This document shows positions 16,717-24,399 of a stretch of 64,000 nt of DNA, one piece after another. Position 1 is the stretch's first letter; each line of letters starts with the position of its first letter. This DNA is from UBA9659 sp965208605. GTDB lineage: Bacteria > Pseudomonadota > Gammaproteobacteria > Pseudomonadales > Azotimanducaceae. A program made the translations under genes and the position numbers. The stretch is from positions 124,001-188,000 of the forward strand of contig OZ242345.1 of assembly GCA_965208605.1 (NCBI GenBank), written 5' to 3'. Below the pieces are notes generated by a model, which worked only from the letters and a program-made list of their open reading frames with translations, was not told the origin of the DNA and searched no databases.

Positions 16717-18003
16717 ATGTCATCAGGAATCTTAGCAGGCATGCGGGTCATTGAGGGCTCCGCCTTTGTCGCGGCGCCGCTTGGCGGGATGACGCTGGCT
16801 CAGTTGGGTGCTGATGTCATCCGTTTTGACCCCATAGGTGGGGGGCTGGACTATCATCGCTGGCCGGTCACCGCGGCGGGCCAGAGTTTGTTTTGGGCAG
16901 GGATGAACAAGGGAAAGCGCTCCATTGAAATTGACATCAAGCATCCCGAAGGCAGGGAAATTATCAGCCGTCTGATTGCCGGTACCACTATTGACACTAA
17001 TACTGGCACCGGGACTGATACCGACACCACTGCCACACCCGACACCCACAGCAAGAAAACTGACGGCATCTTCTTAACCAACTTCCCCCAACGCGGCTGG
17101 TTGGCTTATGACCAGCTGGTGCAGGCTCGTCGTGACTTGATTTATGTCAATATTCTTGGCGACCGACGCGGCGGCTCGGCAGTGGACTACACGGTAAATT
17201 GTGCCGTTGGTTTTGCCCTGACAACGGGCGACCCGGCTAGCGATGAGCCCTGCAATCATCTGTTGCCTGCCTGGGATAACATCGCCGGGCAGATGGCGGT
17301 GGTTGCCCTGCTGGCTGCTGACCGGCACCGACTGCTCAATGGCGAGGGGCAGTTAGTGACTCTTGCCCTCAAAGATGTAGCCATAGCGACTACGAGTAAT
17401 CTCGGCAAGCTTGCTGAGGTGGCAATCAATGATGCCGACCGTCAGAAAACAGGCAATTATCTCTATGGCGCTTTTGGACGAGACTTTGTGTCCCAAGATG
17501 GTGTCCGGATGATGTTAGTGGGTTTGACCCCCAAACAATGGCGGGGCATGACCCAGGCCATGCAGATTGAAGCGCCCCTCCAAGCTCTGGAAAGGAAACT
17601 AGGTCTGGACCTGGCAAAGGAAGGGGATAGATTCAAGGCAAGGCAGGAGATAGCCCAGGTGATAGCGCCCTGGTGCGCCGCCCATGACTATGAATTTATC
17701 TGCCAGTGCTTTGATGCCCATGGCGTCTGCTATGGTCCGTATCGTAGTTTCCGTGAACTGCTAGAGCAGGATGAGGACTGCTCAGTGGCTAATCCCATGA
17801 TGGCGCCGGTACACCAGCCTGATATTGGTGACTATCTTGCCTCGGGGTCGCCGATTCGCTTCCAGCACAATCTCAGGGCCATGCCGGCCCCGCGACTCGG
17901 TGAACACACCACTGAGATACTCAAGGATGAATTGGGCTATACGGATCCTGAGCTCGGCCGCCTCATTCAGCAACAGGTACTAGCTCAAGATCTGGCAGAT
18001 TAA
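16717..18003 (+). CDS. mct: Family III CoA-transferase, probable mesaconyl-CoA C1-C4 CoA-transferase
   Basis: 428 residues. The N-terminus (GMRVIEGSAFVAAPLGGM, then QLGADVIRFDPIGGGLDY) and GNYLYGAFGRDF are very close to what I recall of Chloroflexus Mct. The likely catalytic aspartate is Asp220 in LALKDVAIAT. Mct moves CoA within mesaconyl-CoA from C1 to C4, a step of the 3-hydroxypropionate bi-cycle. About 20 extra residues near 88-112, rich in Thr, Asp and Gly (GTGTDTDTTA), form a repetitive loop absent from the form I remember. ATG 16717 has a good ribosome-binding site (ggagaag). It follows mch in the same direction, consistent with one pathway unit. Confidence 0.78.
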   Translation: MSSGILAGMRVIEGSAFVAAPLGGMTLAQLGADVIRFDPIGGGLDYHRWPVTAAGQSLFWAGMNKGKRSIEIDIKHPEGREIISRLIAGTTIDTNTGTGTDTDTTATPDTHSKKTDGIFLTNFPQRGWLAYDQLVQARRDLIYVNILGDRRGGSAVDYTVNCAVGFALTTGDPASDEPCNHLLPAWDNIAGQMAVVALLAADRHRLLNGEGQLVTLALKDVAIATTSNLGKLAEVAINDADRQKTGNYLYGAFGRDFVSQDGVRMMLVGLTPKQWRGMTQAMQIEAPLQALERKLGLDLAKEGDRFKARQEIAQVIAPWCAAHDYEFICQCFDAHGVCYGPYRSFRELLEQDEDCSVANPMMAPVHQPDIGDYLASGSPIRFQHNLRAMPAPRLGEHTTEILKDELGYTDPELGRLIQQQVLAQDLAD

Positions 18004-18094
18004 CGGGGTCTAGTTGCCACCCCAGCGTCCCTATCCCAGATGCGGGTTTATGCTAAAGTAGGCGCTATCTGGTGGACGCAGTAGGTAAATCAAA

Positions 18095-18778
18095 GTGTTT
18101 GACCTGATTCAATCTGGTGGCTGGTTGATGCTGCCGATCAGCTTCTGTTCAGTCATTGCAGTGGCGATCTGCGCTGAACGCGCCTGGGCATTAAGAAGCA
18201 AGCGGGTAGCACCGCCGGAACTTTTCGCGCAGATATGCGCTTGGCATGGGCAAAATCTAGCGGCGGCTCAACAATGCCAACTACTGGGCGATTCCTCTCC
18301 CCTGGGGCAGGTACTTGCTGCTGGCATAGCAGCCCAGGCCCTTGGGCGGGACGCCATGAAGGAATCTATTGAAGGCGCTGCTAGCCAAGTCATCCATGCT
18401 CTGGAGCGGTATCTGAATACCCTGGGCAGCATCGCTTCTATTACCCCACTGCTCGGTCTGCTCGGTACCGTCATCGGCATGATCAAGGTCTTCAGGGTCA
18501 TCAAACTTGACGGTATAGCCGACCCCGGTCTCTTGGCAGGTGGCATCTCAGAAGCACTGATTACCACGGCGGCGGGGCTCTCAGTGGCCATCCCGACATT
18601 ATTTTTCTATAGGTTTTTTCGGAGTAGAGTGGATGCGCTGGTCGTCGGCATGGAAGAGGAAGCATTAAAACTTATTGCCTTCTTTTATGCAGATAAAAAC
18701 TTGTCTATAAATAAAAAATCTTCTACCTATAAAGAGTCTTCTACCAGTAACCCCGCGGAGTCCCGTGAAGTTCGCTAG
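18095..18778 (+). CDS. exbB: ExbB/TolQ/MotA-family proton channel subunit
   Basis: 227 residues, GTG start. Three membrane segments: one near residues 9-28, then two in the conserved MotA_TolQ_ExbB domain (ITPLLGLLGTVIGMIKVF and GGISEALITTAAGLSVAIPTLFFY). Together with ExbD it uses the proton gradient to energise TonB- or Tol-type transport across the envelope. It overlaps exbD by 14 bp. Its place directly before lpxK-type genes matches Pseudomonas-like genomes. The last 20 residues (SINKKSSTYKESSTSNPAES) come from a degenerate 18-bp repeat and are probably not part of the channel. Confidence 0.9.
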   Translation: MFDLIQSGGWLMLPISFCSVIAVAICAERAWALRSKRVAPPELFAQICAWHGQNLAAAQQCQLLGDSSPLGQVLAAGIAAQALGRDAMKESIEGAASQVIHALERYLNTLGSIASITPLLGLLGTVIGMIKVFRVIKLDGIADPGLLAGGISEALITTAAGLSVAIPTLFFYRFFRSRVDALVVGMEEEALKLIAFFYADKNLSINKKSSTYKESSTSNPAESREVR

Positions 18779-19187
18779 GCGTCAACAGCAAGCAACCGAC
18801 ATTAATCTAACGCCACTGATTGATGTCGTTTTTATATTACTGATTTTCTTTATGGTATCGACGACATATACCCGGCCACCCCTTTTGCTGGATTTGCCGG
18901 TATCAAGTTTGCTCTCAGGTCCAGGGCGAGCAAGTCAGGTAGAAATTGTGATCACCTCGGAGGGGAATTATCTGGTCAACGGCATGCCCCTGGCGGATCG
19001 GGAAGCAGCTACTCTAGGTGCGGCTATAGAAGCTGCCAGTGGTGCTGCCAGTGGTGATAATAGACCTAGCCATCTGATGATTAGTGCCGATGCTGCCAGC
19101 TCGCACCAGGCAGTGGTCACCGTCATGAGCCTGGCAAAAGAGATGGGCTTCACCCAATTACAACTCAGCACCAGACCCTCAGACTAG
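18765..19187 (+). CDS. exbD: ExbD/TolR-family protein
   Basis: 140 residues, GTG start inside the exbB end. One N-terminal membrane helix carries the essential aspartate (LTPLIDVVFILLIFFMV, Asp20). The periplasmic domain ends MSLAKEMGFTQLQLSTRP. It is the proton-pathway partner of ExbB. A perfect-period 12-bp duplication (19032-19055) encodes AASGAASG in the periplasmic domain, an in-frame expansion of the kind seen across the window. The stop lies 14 bp before the msbA start, so the genes are likely co-transcribed with lipid A functions. Confidence 0.92.
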   Translation: MKFARRQQQATDINLTPLIDVVFILLIFFMVSTTYTRPPLLLDLPVSSLLSGPGRASQVEIVITSEGNYLVNGMPLADREAATLGAAIEAASGAASGDNRPSHLMISADAASSHQAVVTVMSLAKEMGFTQLQLSTRPSD

Positions 19188-19201
19188 TCGGGAAATCAAC
19201 C

Positions 19202-22111
19202 ATGCGGGTATACCAACGTCTTCTGTCCTATGTGTTGCCTTACTGGGGTGCCTTCCTGCTCAGTATCTTTGGCTTTTTGCTCTATGCGGGGGCGAATGTT
19301 TCTTTTGTGCAACTCGTCAGTTACATCGTTGATTCTTTGCAACTGGACAGGGCCCCGCTGAAGCCTGACATTAGCACCTTCATGCACCAACTCTTCGGTG
19401 AACCCGGCAATCTGAATCGGGTCCTCATCCCGAGTCTGATTGTTGCCATTGCTTTTGTACGCGGGATGGGGCACTTCATGGGTAATTATTTTATCGCCCA
19501 TGTGTCTACCAGCCTGGTACACAATCTGCGTTGTCAATTATTTAATCGTTTACTGAGGATACCGAGCAGTTTTTACGATCAACAGCCTATGGGGCATCTG
19601 GTTGCCAAGGTGACCTACCATGTTACTCAGGTGACGGCTGCTGCTACCGAAGCGGTGCGAGTCATCATTCGGGAAGGCTTCACGGTCCTGGGTTATCTGG
19701 GATTTCTCTTATATCTCAACTGGAAACTGACGCTCATATTCCTCCTGATCGCCCCCGGCATTGCTTTTTTGGTCACCCATGTCGGCAAGCGCTTTCGGCG
19801 TATTAGTACCCGGATACAAAACTCTATGGGTGATGTCACGCATATTGCTTCCGAGGCGATACAGGGTTATCGCGAGGTACGGATTTATGGCGGTAGCCGT
19901 TATGAAAAAATCCGTTTTGAAAAGGTAAGCCGAGATACCCAGCGGCAATCCATGAAGATGGTAGTGACCTCGTCTTTATCCACCCCGGCAATACAACTGG
20001 TGGTGTCGTTTGCGCTCGCGCTACTGGTGTGGCTGGTGTTGGACCCGGTGCTGCTCGCTGACATGACCCCTGGGAAGGTCGTTGCCTTTATCACCACTGG
20101 GGGTCTGATTGCTAAGCCCGTGCGGCAGCTGTCCGAGGTGAATGCCACCATACAGAGAGGGCTTGCGGCCGCTGAAGATATTTTTGGCCTCTTTGATGAA
20201 CAACTGGAAGAGGATACCGGGCAAAGGCGCATTGACCGAGTAGCAGGGCAGGTGGAGTTCAAAAATGTGAGCTTTCGATATCAACCCGAGGCAGCCGATG
20301 TGTTGCGCAACCTCAGCTTTACCCTTGCCCCGGGGGAAACTGTCGCCCTGGTCGGTAAATCTGGCAGTGGTAAGACCACGTTGGCCAGCCTCATCCCTCG
20401 ATTTTATTCGCCCACCCAGGGGGAAATACTCATTGATGGGCATCCCATTGAGACCTATCAACTGGAGAATCTCCGGGAGCATGTCGCCATCGTCAGTCAG
20501 CAGGTTGCCCTGTTCAACGATACGATCGCCCGCAACATTGGCTACGGCACCCTAGAGGATGCCGATGAGCAGGAGATTATCACCGCGGCAAAAAAAGCCT
20601 ACGCGTTTGACTTTATTAACGCGCTTGAAGATGGCTTCCACACCCAGATAGGTGATGATGGCGTCTTGTTATCCGGCGGACAACGACAACGTTTGGCGAT
20701 CGCCAGAGCCTTTTTGAAAGATGCACCCATATTGATCCTGGACGAGGCTACTTCTTCACTGGATACCGAATCGGAAAGATTCATCCAGGCTGCCCTGGAA
20801 GAGGTCGTCAAGGGGCGCACGACAGTTATCATTGCGCACCGGCTGTCAACCGTTGAAAAAGCCGACCGAATATTCGTCATCCAAGACGGTGTGCTCCAAG
20901 AGCAGGGCACTCATAAGGAATTGCTTGACAAAAAAGGCGCCTACGCCCAACTGCATGACAAGCAGGAAATTACTCGTGTCGCCCCAGCGACCCGGCCCGA
21001 GATTGATAAGTTGCCGGCCATTGGCAAGCAGCTGGCGCGGTATCAATATGCGCCCCGGCTCCTGCCTTCTGAGTGGCTGGTTAATGCCTGGTATCAGGAT
21101 GCCTTCTGGTTAAAGTTCTTGATGCCGCTGGCCTTCATCCAGCGCCAAGTGGCTCGCTGGCGGCGGCGCTGGTTGACCTCAAGAGCCAGATGGAAACCAC
21201 CGGTGCCGGTGATTGTGGTGGGGAACATCACGGCTGGCGGTACCGGCAAGACACCACTGGTCATTGCCCTGGCCAAGCATCTCCTGGCCCAGGGTTTGCA
21301 TCCCGGGGTCGTCAGCCGGGGTTACGGTGGCAAGGGCAAATATCCGCTGGAGGTCGGTGTTGCTTCGCACCCTCAAGAGGTGGGCGATGAGCCCTTGATG
21401 ATCATGCACGGTACGGGTTGCCCGGTGGTGGTATCGCCGGACCGGGTCCAGGCGGCGCGCTATCTCCTGGACACCCATGCCTGTGATCTGGTGCTCGCCG
21501 ATGATGGTTTGCAACACTACGCGCTGCAGCGGACCCTTGAGATAGCCGTTGTTGATGGTGAAAGAGGTCTCGGCAATGGGCTCTGTTTACCGGCAGGACC
21601 CCTGCGTGAACCGGCTTCTCGGTTGCAGGAAGTAGACCTGGTGGTGGTCAATGGTGAACTGAGAGGCAGCATAGATACCGCTGTGCAGACGCAAGGCATG
21701 CGCCTGGTGCCGAGTCGCTTGGTTGACATCATGACGGGCGAGGAGCTTCCCCCCGAGCAGTTGGTTGAAGAACTGCTCAAGCAGACCGGCGATAAGCTGG
21801 TACATGCCATGGCCGGGATTAGTCACCCGGCGCGGTTTTTTAATCTGCTGAAACAACTAGGCTGTGTCGTCATCCCGCATATATTTGCAGATCATCATCC
21901 TTTTCACAGTCAGGAGTTTTTATTTGCGGGTGAACATCCTATTATTATGACCGAGAAGGACGCGGTGAAGTTTGACAAGTCGCTACGTCTGCCCGGTACA
22001 TTTTGGTATCTTGAGGTCTGCGCGGAATTAGATTGGCGTTATTTTGACAGTATGCTTGAGCCGCACCTTCCACCAGAGCAGCAGCGGCTATTGCATAATG
22101 AGACGCTATAA
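19202..22111 (+). CDS. MsbA-LpxK fusion: lipid A flippase joined to tetraacyldisaccharide 4'-kinase
   Basis: 969 residues in one uninterrupted frame. Residues 1-590 are a complete MsbA: six membrane helices, Walker A GKSGSGKTT (about 386), signature LSGGQRQR (about 490), Walker B ILILDEATSSLD and the H-loop IIAHRLS. After a linker near 590-625, residues about 626-969 are a complete LpxK, with its membrane-anchor helix (DAFWLKFLMPLAFIQRQ), P-loop GNITAGGTGKTP (about 674-685) and LADDGLQHY. LpxK phosphorylates the lipid A precursor on the cytoplasmic face; MsbA flips core-lipid A outward. In most gammaproteobacteria these are two adjacent genes. The fusion would tether kinase and flippase. Both catalytic sites look intact. 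Confidence 0.93.
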   Translation: MRVYQRLLSYVLPYWGAFLLSIFGFLLYAGANVSFVQLVSYIVDSLQLDRAPLKPDISTFMHQLFGEPGNLNRVLIPSLIVAIAFVRGMGHFMGNYFIAHVSTSLVHNLRCQLFNRLLRIPSSFYDQQPMGHLVAKVTYHVTQVTAAATEAVRVIIREGFTVLGYLGFLLYLNWKLTLIFLLIAPGIAFLVTHVGKRFRRISTRIQNSMGDVTHIASEAIQGYREVRIYGGSRYEKIRFEKVSRDTQRQSMKMVVTSSLSTPAIQLVVSFALALLVWLVLDPVLLADMTPGKVVAFITTGGLIAKPVRQLSEVNATIQRGLAAAEDIFGLFDEQLEEDTGQRRIDRVAGQVEFKNVSFRYQPEAADVLRNLSFTLAPGETVALVGKSGSGKTTLASLIPRFYSPTQGEILIDGHPIETYQLENLREHVAIVSQQVALFNDTIARNIGYGTLEDADEQEIITAAKKAYAFDFINALEDGFHTQIGDDGVLLSGGQRQRLAIARAFLKDAPILILDEATSSLDTESERFIQAALEEVVKGRTTVIIAHRLSTVEKADRIFVIQDGVLQEQGTHKELLDKKGAYAQLHDKQEITRVAPATRPEIDKLPAIGKQLARYQYAPRLLPSEWLVNAWYQDAFWLKFLMPLAFIQRQVARWRRRWLTSRARWKPPVPVIVVGNITAGGTGKTPLVIALAKHLLAQGLHPGVVSRGYGGKGKYPLEVGVASHPQEVGDEPLMIMHGTGCPVVVSPDRVQAARYLLDTHACDLVLADDGLQHYALQRTLEIAVVDGERGLGNGLCLPAGPLREPASRLQEVDLVVVNGELRGSIDTAVQTQGMRLVPSRLVDIMTGEELPPEQLVEELLKQTGDKLVHAMAGISHPARFFNLLKQLGCVVIPHIFADHHPFHSQEFLFAGEHPIIMTEKDAVKFDKSLRLPGTFWYLEVCAELDWRYFDSMLEPHLPPEQQRLLHNETL

Positions 22112-22147
22112 ATCCATGGATAGACAAGACAAGACAAGGCAAACAGG

Positions 22148-22333
22148 ATGGCTATGACAATAGACAAGAATCTGCTCGCTATTTTGGTATGCCCCCGGTG
22201 CAAGGGGAAGCTAGATTATGACCCGCAAGCAGGGGAACTGCTCTGCCAGGCGGACCGATTGGCCTTTCCGATTCAGGATGAGATCCCCATCATGCTGGAA
22301 TCAGAAGCCCGTCTTTTAAAACCCGTCTCTTGA
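22148..22333 (+). CDS. Trm112-family small zinc-binding protein
   Basis: 61 residues: LLAILVCPRCKGKL, then ELLCQADRLAFPIQDEIPIML. The CPxC pair, a lone cysteine and the FPI...IP pattern mark the Trm112/YcaR family that sits between lpxK and kdsB in many gammaproteobacteria. Its role there is not firmly established. In other organisms Trm112 activates methyltransferases. An alternative ATG lies two codons in. The stop codon and last five codons lie in the first unit of a three-fold 28-30-bp tandem repeat. Confidence 0.9.
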   Translation: MAMTIDKNLLAILVCPRCKGKLDYDPQAGELLCQADRLAFPIQDEIPIMLESEARLLKPVS

Positions 22334-22396
22334 AACCACAGTCTTGAAACCCGTCTTTTGAAACCACAGTCTTGAAACCCATCTCTTAAAACCACA
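22311..22396. repeat. Three-fold 28-30-bp duplication containing the Trm112 stop
   Basis: Copies at 22311-22340, 22341-22368 and 22369-22396 (pattern gtcttgaaacccgtcttttgaaaccaca). Each is itself two half-units. Stop TGA 22331-22333 lies in copy 1. The kdsB leader just after (ctgaaatcaa twice) is also duplicated. Confidence 0.92.
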
Positions 22397-22436
22397 GCAG
22401 CCTTCCTGAAATCAACAACTCTGAAATCAAAAGCCC

Positions 22437-23225
22437 ATGTCTTTTTACATCATCATTCCGGCCCGTTATGCCTCCACTCGCTTTCCCGGTAAGCCACTGA
22501 TTGATATCCAGGGTAAAAGTATGATTCAGCGAGTCCATGAGCAGGCCTCTAAGAGTCATGCCAAGCAGGTGTTCGTAGCCACCGATGATGAACGCATCGC
22601 CGATGCCGTCAACCACTTTGGGGGGAATGTGGTCATCACTTCCCCAGAAGCTCCCTCAGGTACCGACCGAGTCCATGAAGCAGCCATGCTCCTTGGTATG
22701 GCGGACCAGGACATCATAGTTAATCTGCAAGCAGATGAACCCCTGATGCCGCCGAGCATCATCAATCAGGTGGCGGCGTATCTTGCTGACCCAGTAATCA
22801 ATCTGGCAACGCTGAAAGCACCGATCACTGAGCCGGCCGATATTGATAACCCGCATGTCGTCAAGGTGGTGACCGATGCTCAAGGCTGGGCACTGTACTT
22901 TTCCCGAGCGCCGCTACCTTATTTGCGGCAAGCTCAAGCAGGGCAAGCAGTAACAGCGCTGAGTAGCCCTGCTCGCTGGTTCCAACATCTGGGCATCTAT
23001 GCGTATAGATTTTCTGTGTTAAAAAAGTTCGTGACCTGGCCAAGAAGCGACCTTGAAAAAACCGAACAGCTCGAGCAATTACGCGCCCTGGACCAGGGGG
23101 CGAGGATTTTTGTTGGGATGACTGAGCACCCAGTGCCGCCGTCGATTGATGTGCCGGAGGATCTTGCGAAAACCCTGGACTATCTGGATGCTGAAGGCAG
23201 CTATAGTAATGATACAAAGCAATGA
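22437..23225 (+). CDS. kdsB: 3-deoxy-manno-octulosonate cytidylyltransferase (CMP-Kdo synthetase)
   Basis: 262 residues. The N-terminal nucleotide site IIPARYASTRFPGKPL, the VATDD element and NLQADEPLM are family signatures; PSGTDRVHEA also fits. It activates Kdo with CTP for attachment to lipid A in the cytoplasm. It follows the Trm112 gene and precedes murB as in Pseudomonas-like genomes, but without the phosphatase gene I remember between kdsB and murB there. The C-terminal residues SNDTKQ and the stop belong to a three-fold 13-bp duplication. Confidence 0.97.
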   Translation: MSFYIIIPARYASTRFPGKPLIDIQGKSMIQRVHEQASKSHAKQVFVATDDERIADAVNHFGGNVVITSPEAPSGTDRVHEAAMLLGMADQDIIVNLQADEPLMPPSIINQVAAYLADPVINLATLKAPITEPADIDNPHVVKVVTDAQGWALYFSRAPLPYLRQAQAGQAVTALSSPARWFQHLGIYAYRFSVLKKFVTWPRSDLEKTEQLEQLRALDQGARIFVGMTEHPVPPSIDVPEDLAKTLDYLDAEGSYSNDTKQ

Positions 23226-23250
23226 CATACAGCAATGACATACAGCAATG
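23211..23250. repeat. Three-fold 13-bp duplication containing the kdsB stop
   Basis: Unit acatacagcaatg at 23225 and 23238, preceded by the parental gatacaaagcaatg at 23211. Stop TGA 23223-23225 spans copies 1 and 2. Confidence 0.9.
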
Positions 23251-23299
23251 AGGGACCAGGCAAAGATATTCTGCTGTTAATTATGGATAAAACTAACCC

Positions 23300-24328
23300 G
23301 TGAAACTCAGCCAGGATGTTGACCTAAGTCAGTATCATACTTTTAAGTTACCCGCCCGGGCCCGCTACTTCACCCGCGTCCAAACGCAGGATGAACTCAT
23401 GGCGGGGCTTGCCTTCGCTAAGCAAGAGCGCCTCAAAGTCTATGTGCTGGGTGGCGGTAGCAATCTGATATTCACTGGGAATCTTGATGGTCTTGTTATC
23501 CTGATGCAATTTAAGGGCATTAGCTTCCACGGGGATAGGGTGCATGCTGCCGCCGGGGAAAACTGGCATGGGCTGGTAGAAAAAACTTTGGCTCAAGGCT
23601 TGTTTGGGCTGGAGAATCTCGCCCTGATTCCGGGCTCGGTCGGTGCGGCGCCCATTCAGAATATCGGTGCCTATGGTCTGGAGTTGTGTGAACGATTCGC
23701 CCAGTTAACCGCGGTGCACCGGAGCACCCTGGAAACCCGTTGCTTCCACCTGGATGATTGTGAATTTGAGTATCGCGACAGTGTGTTTAAGCACCGAGAG
23801 GCAGAGCACTGGGTTATTACTGAGCTCTCCTTGGCGCTCAGTCATAACGATAGGCCGCAACTACGTCATCGGGGGCTGCAAGAGCAACTGGAATGTCAAA
23901 AGAAGCCACTGAATGCCCGGGCTGTGGCGGCCACCGTGAGCCAACTTCGCCGCCAAAAACTACCGGCACCGGAAGCGATTGGCAATGTGGGGAGTTTTTT
24001 TAAAAACCCGGTCTTAGCTCCCGGTCCTGCTGAGTCTTTGAAAGCGGCCTTCCCCCAGCTACCGGTCTATGCGCTGGATGCGGGCGTGAAGTTATCCGCC
24101 GCTTGGCTGATTGACCAGGCGGGACTCAAGCGCAGGGCGGTGGGTGATATTCAGGTCTCAGCGCAGCATGCGCTGGTGCTGGTGAACAAGGGTAGGGGCA
24201 GGGCTGAGGACCTGGCTCAGCTGCTTGCCGTGATTGGCGCAGCAGTCCGAGCAAAATACGGCATTGACCTTGAAGTGGAACCGGTCTTTTACCCCTCAGC
24301 CCCTAGGGTCTCAGCCCCGGGTGCTTGA
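23300..24328 (+). CDS. murB: UDP-N-acetylenolpyruvoylglucosamine reductase
   Basis: 342 residues, GTG start. FAD-binding elements: YVLGGGSNLIF and LIPGSVGAAPIQNIGAYG. The catalytic serine is in IGNVGSFFKNP and the C-terminal glutamate in DLEVEPVF. It reduces UDP-GlcNAc-enolpyruvate to UDP-MurNAc in peptidoglycan synthesis. The length and YGLE/EYRDSVFK region fit type I MurB. It converges on rne; the 71-bp junction holds fragments of the palindromic element (ccccgagagtgacggggg). Confidence 0.97.
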   Translation: MKLSQDVDLSQYHTFKLPARARYFTRVQTQDELMAGLAFAKQERLKVYVLGGGSNLIFTGNLDGLVILMQFKGISFHGDRVHAAAGENWHGLVEKTLAQGLFGLENLALIPGSVGAAPIQNIGAYGLELCERFAQLTAVHRSTLETRCFHLDDCEFEYRDSVFKHREAEHWVITELSLALSHNDRPQLRHRGLQEQLECQKKPLNARAVAATVSQLRRQKLPAPEAIGNVGSFFKNPVLAPGPAESLKAAFPQLPVYALDAGVKLSAAWLIDQAGLKRRAVGDIQVSAQHALVLVNKGRGRAEDLAQLLAVIGAAVRAKYGIDLEVEPVFYPSAPRVSAPGA

Positions 24329-24399
24329 CTCTTCCGCGCCCTTCACCCTCCCCACGCCACCCCGAGAGTGACGGGGGTCGGCGGGCATGACGGCCAGTG
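24329..24399. repeat. Palindromic-element fragment between convergent murB and rne
   Basis: ccaccccgagagtgacggggg and cgggcatgacgg match the element family seen after holB (35570). It sits exactly between two convergent stops, where it could serve as a two-way terminator. Confidence 0.55.
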
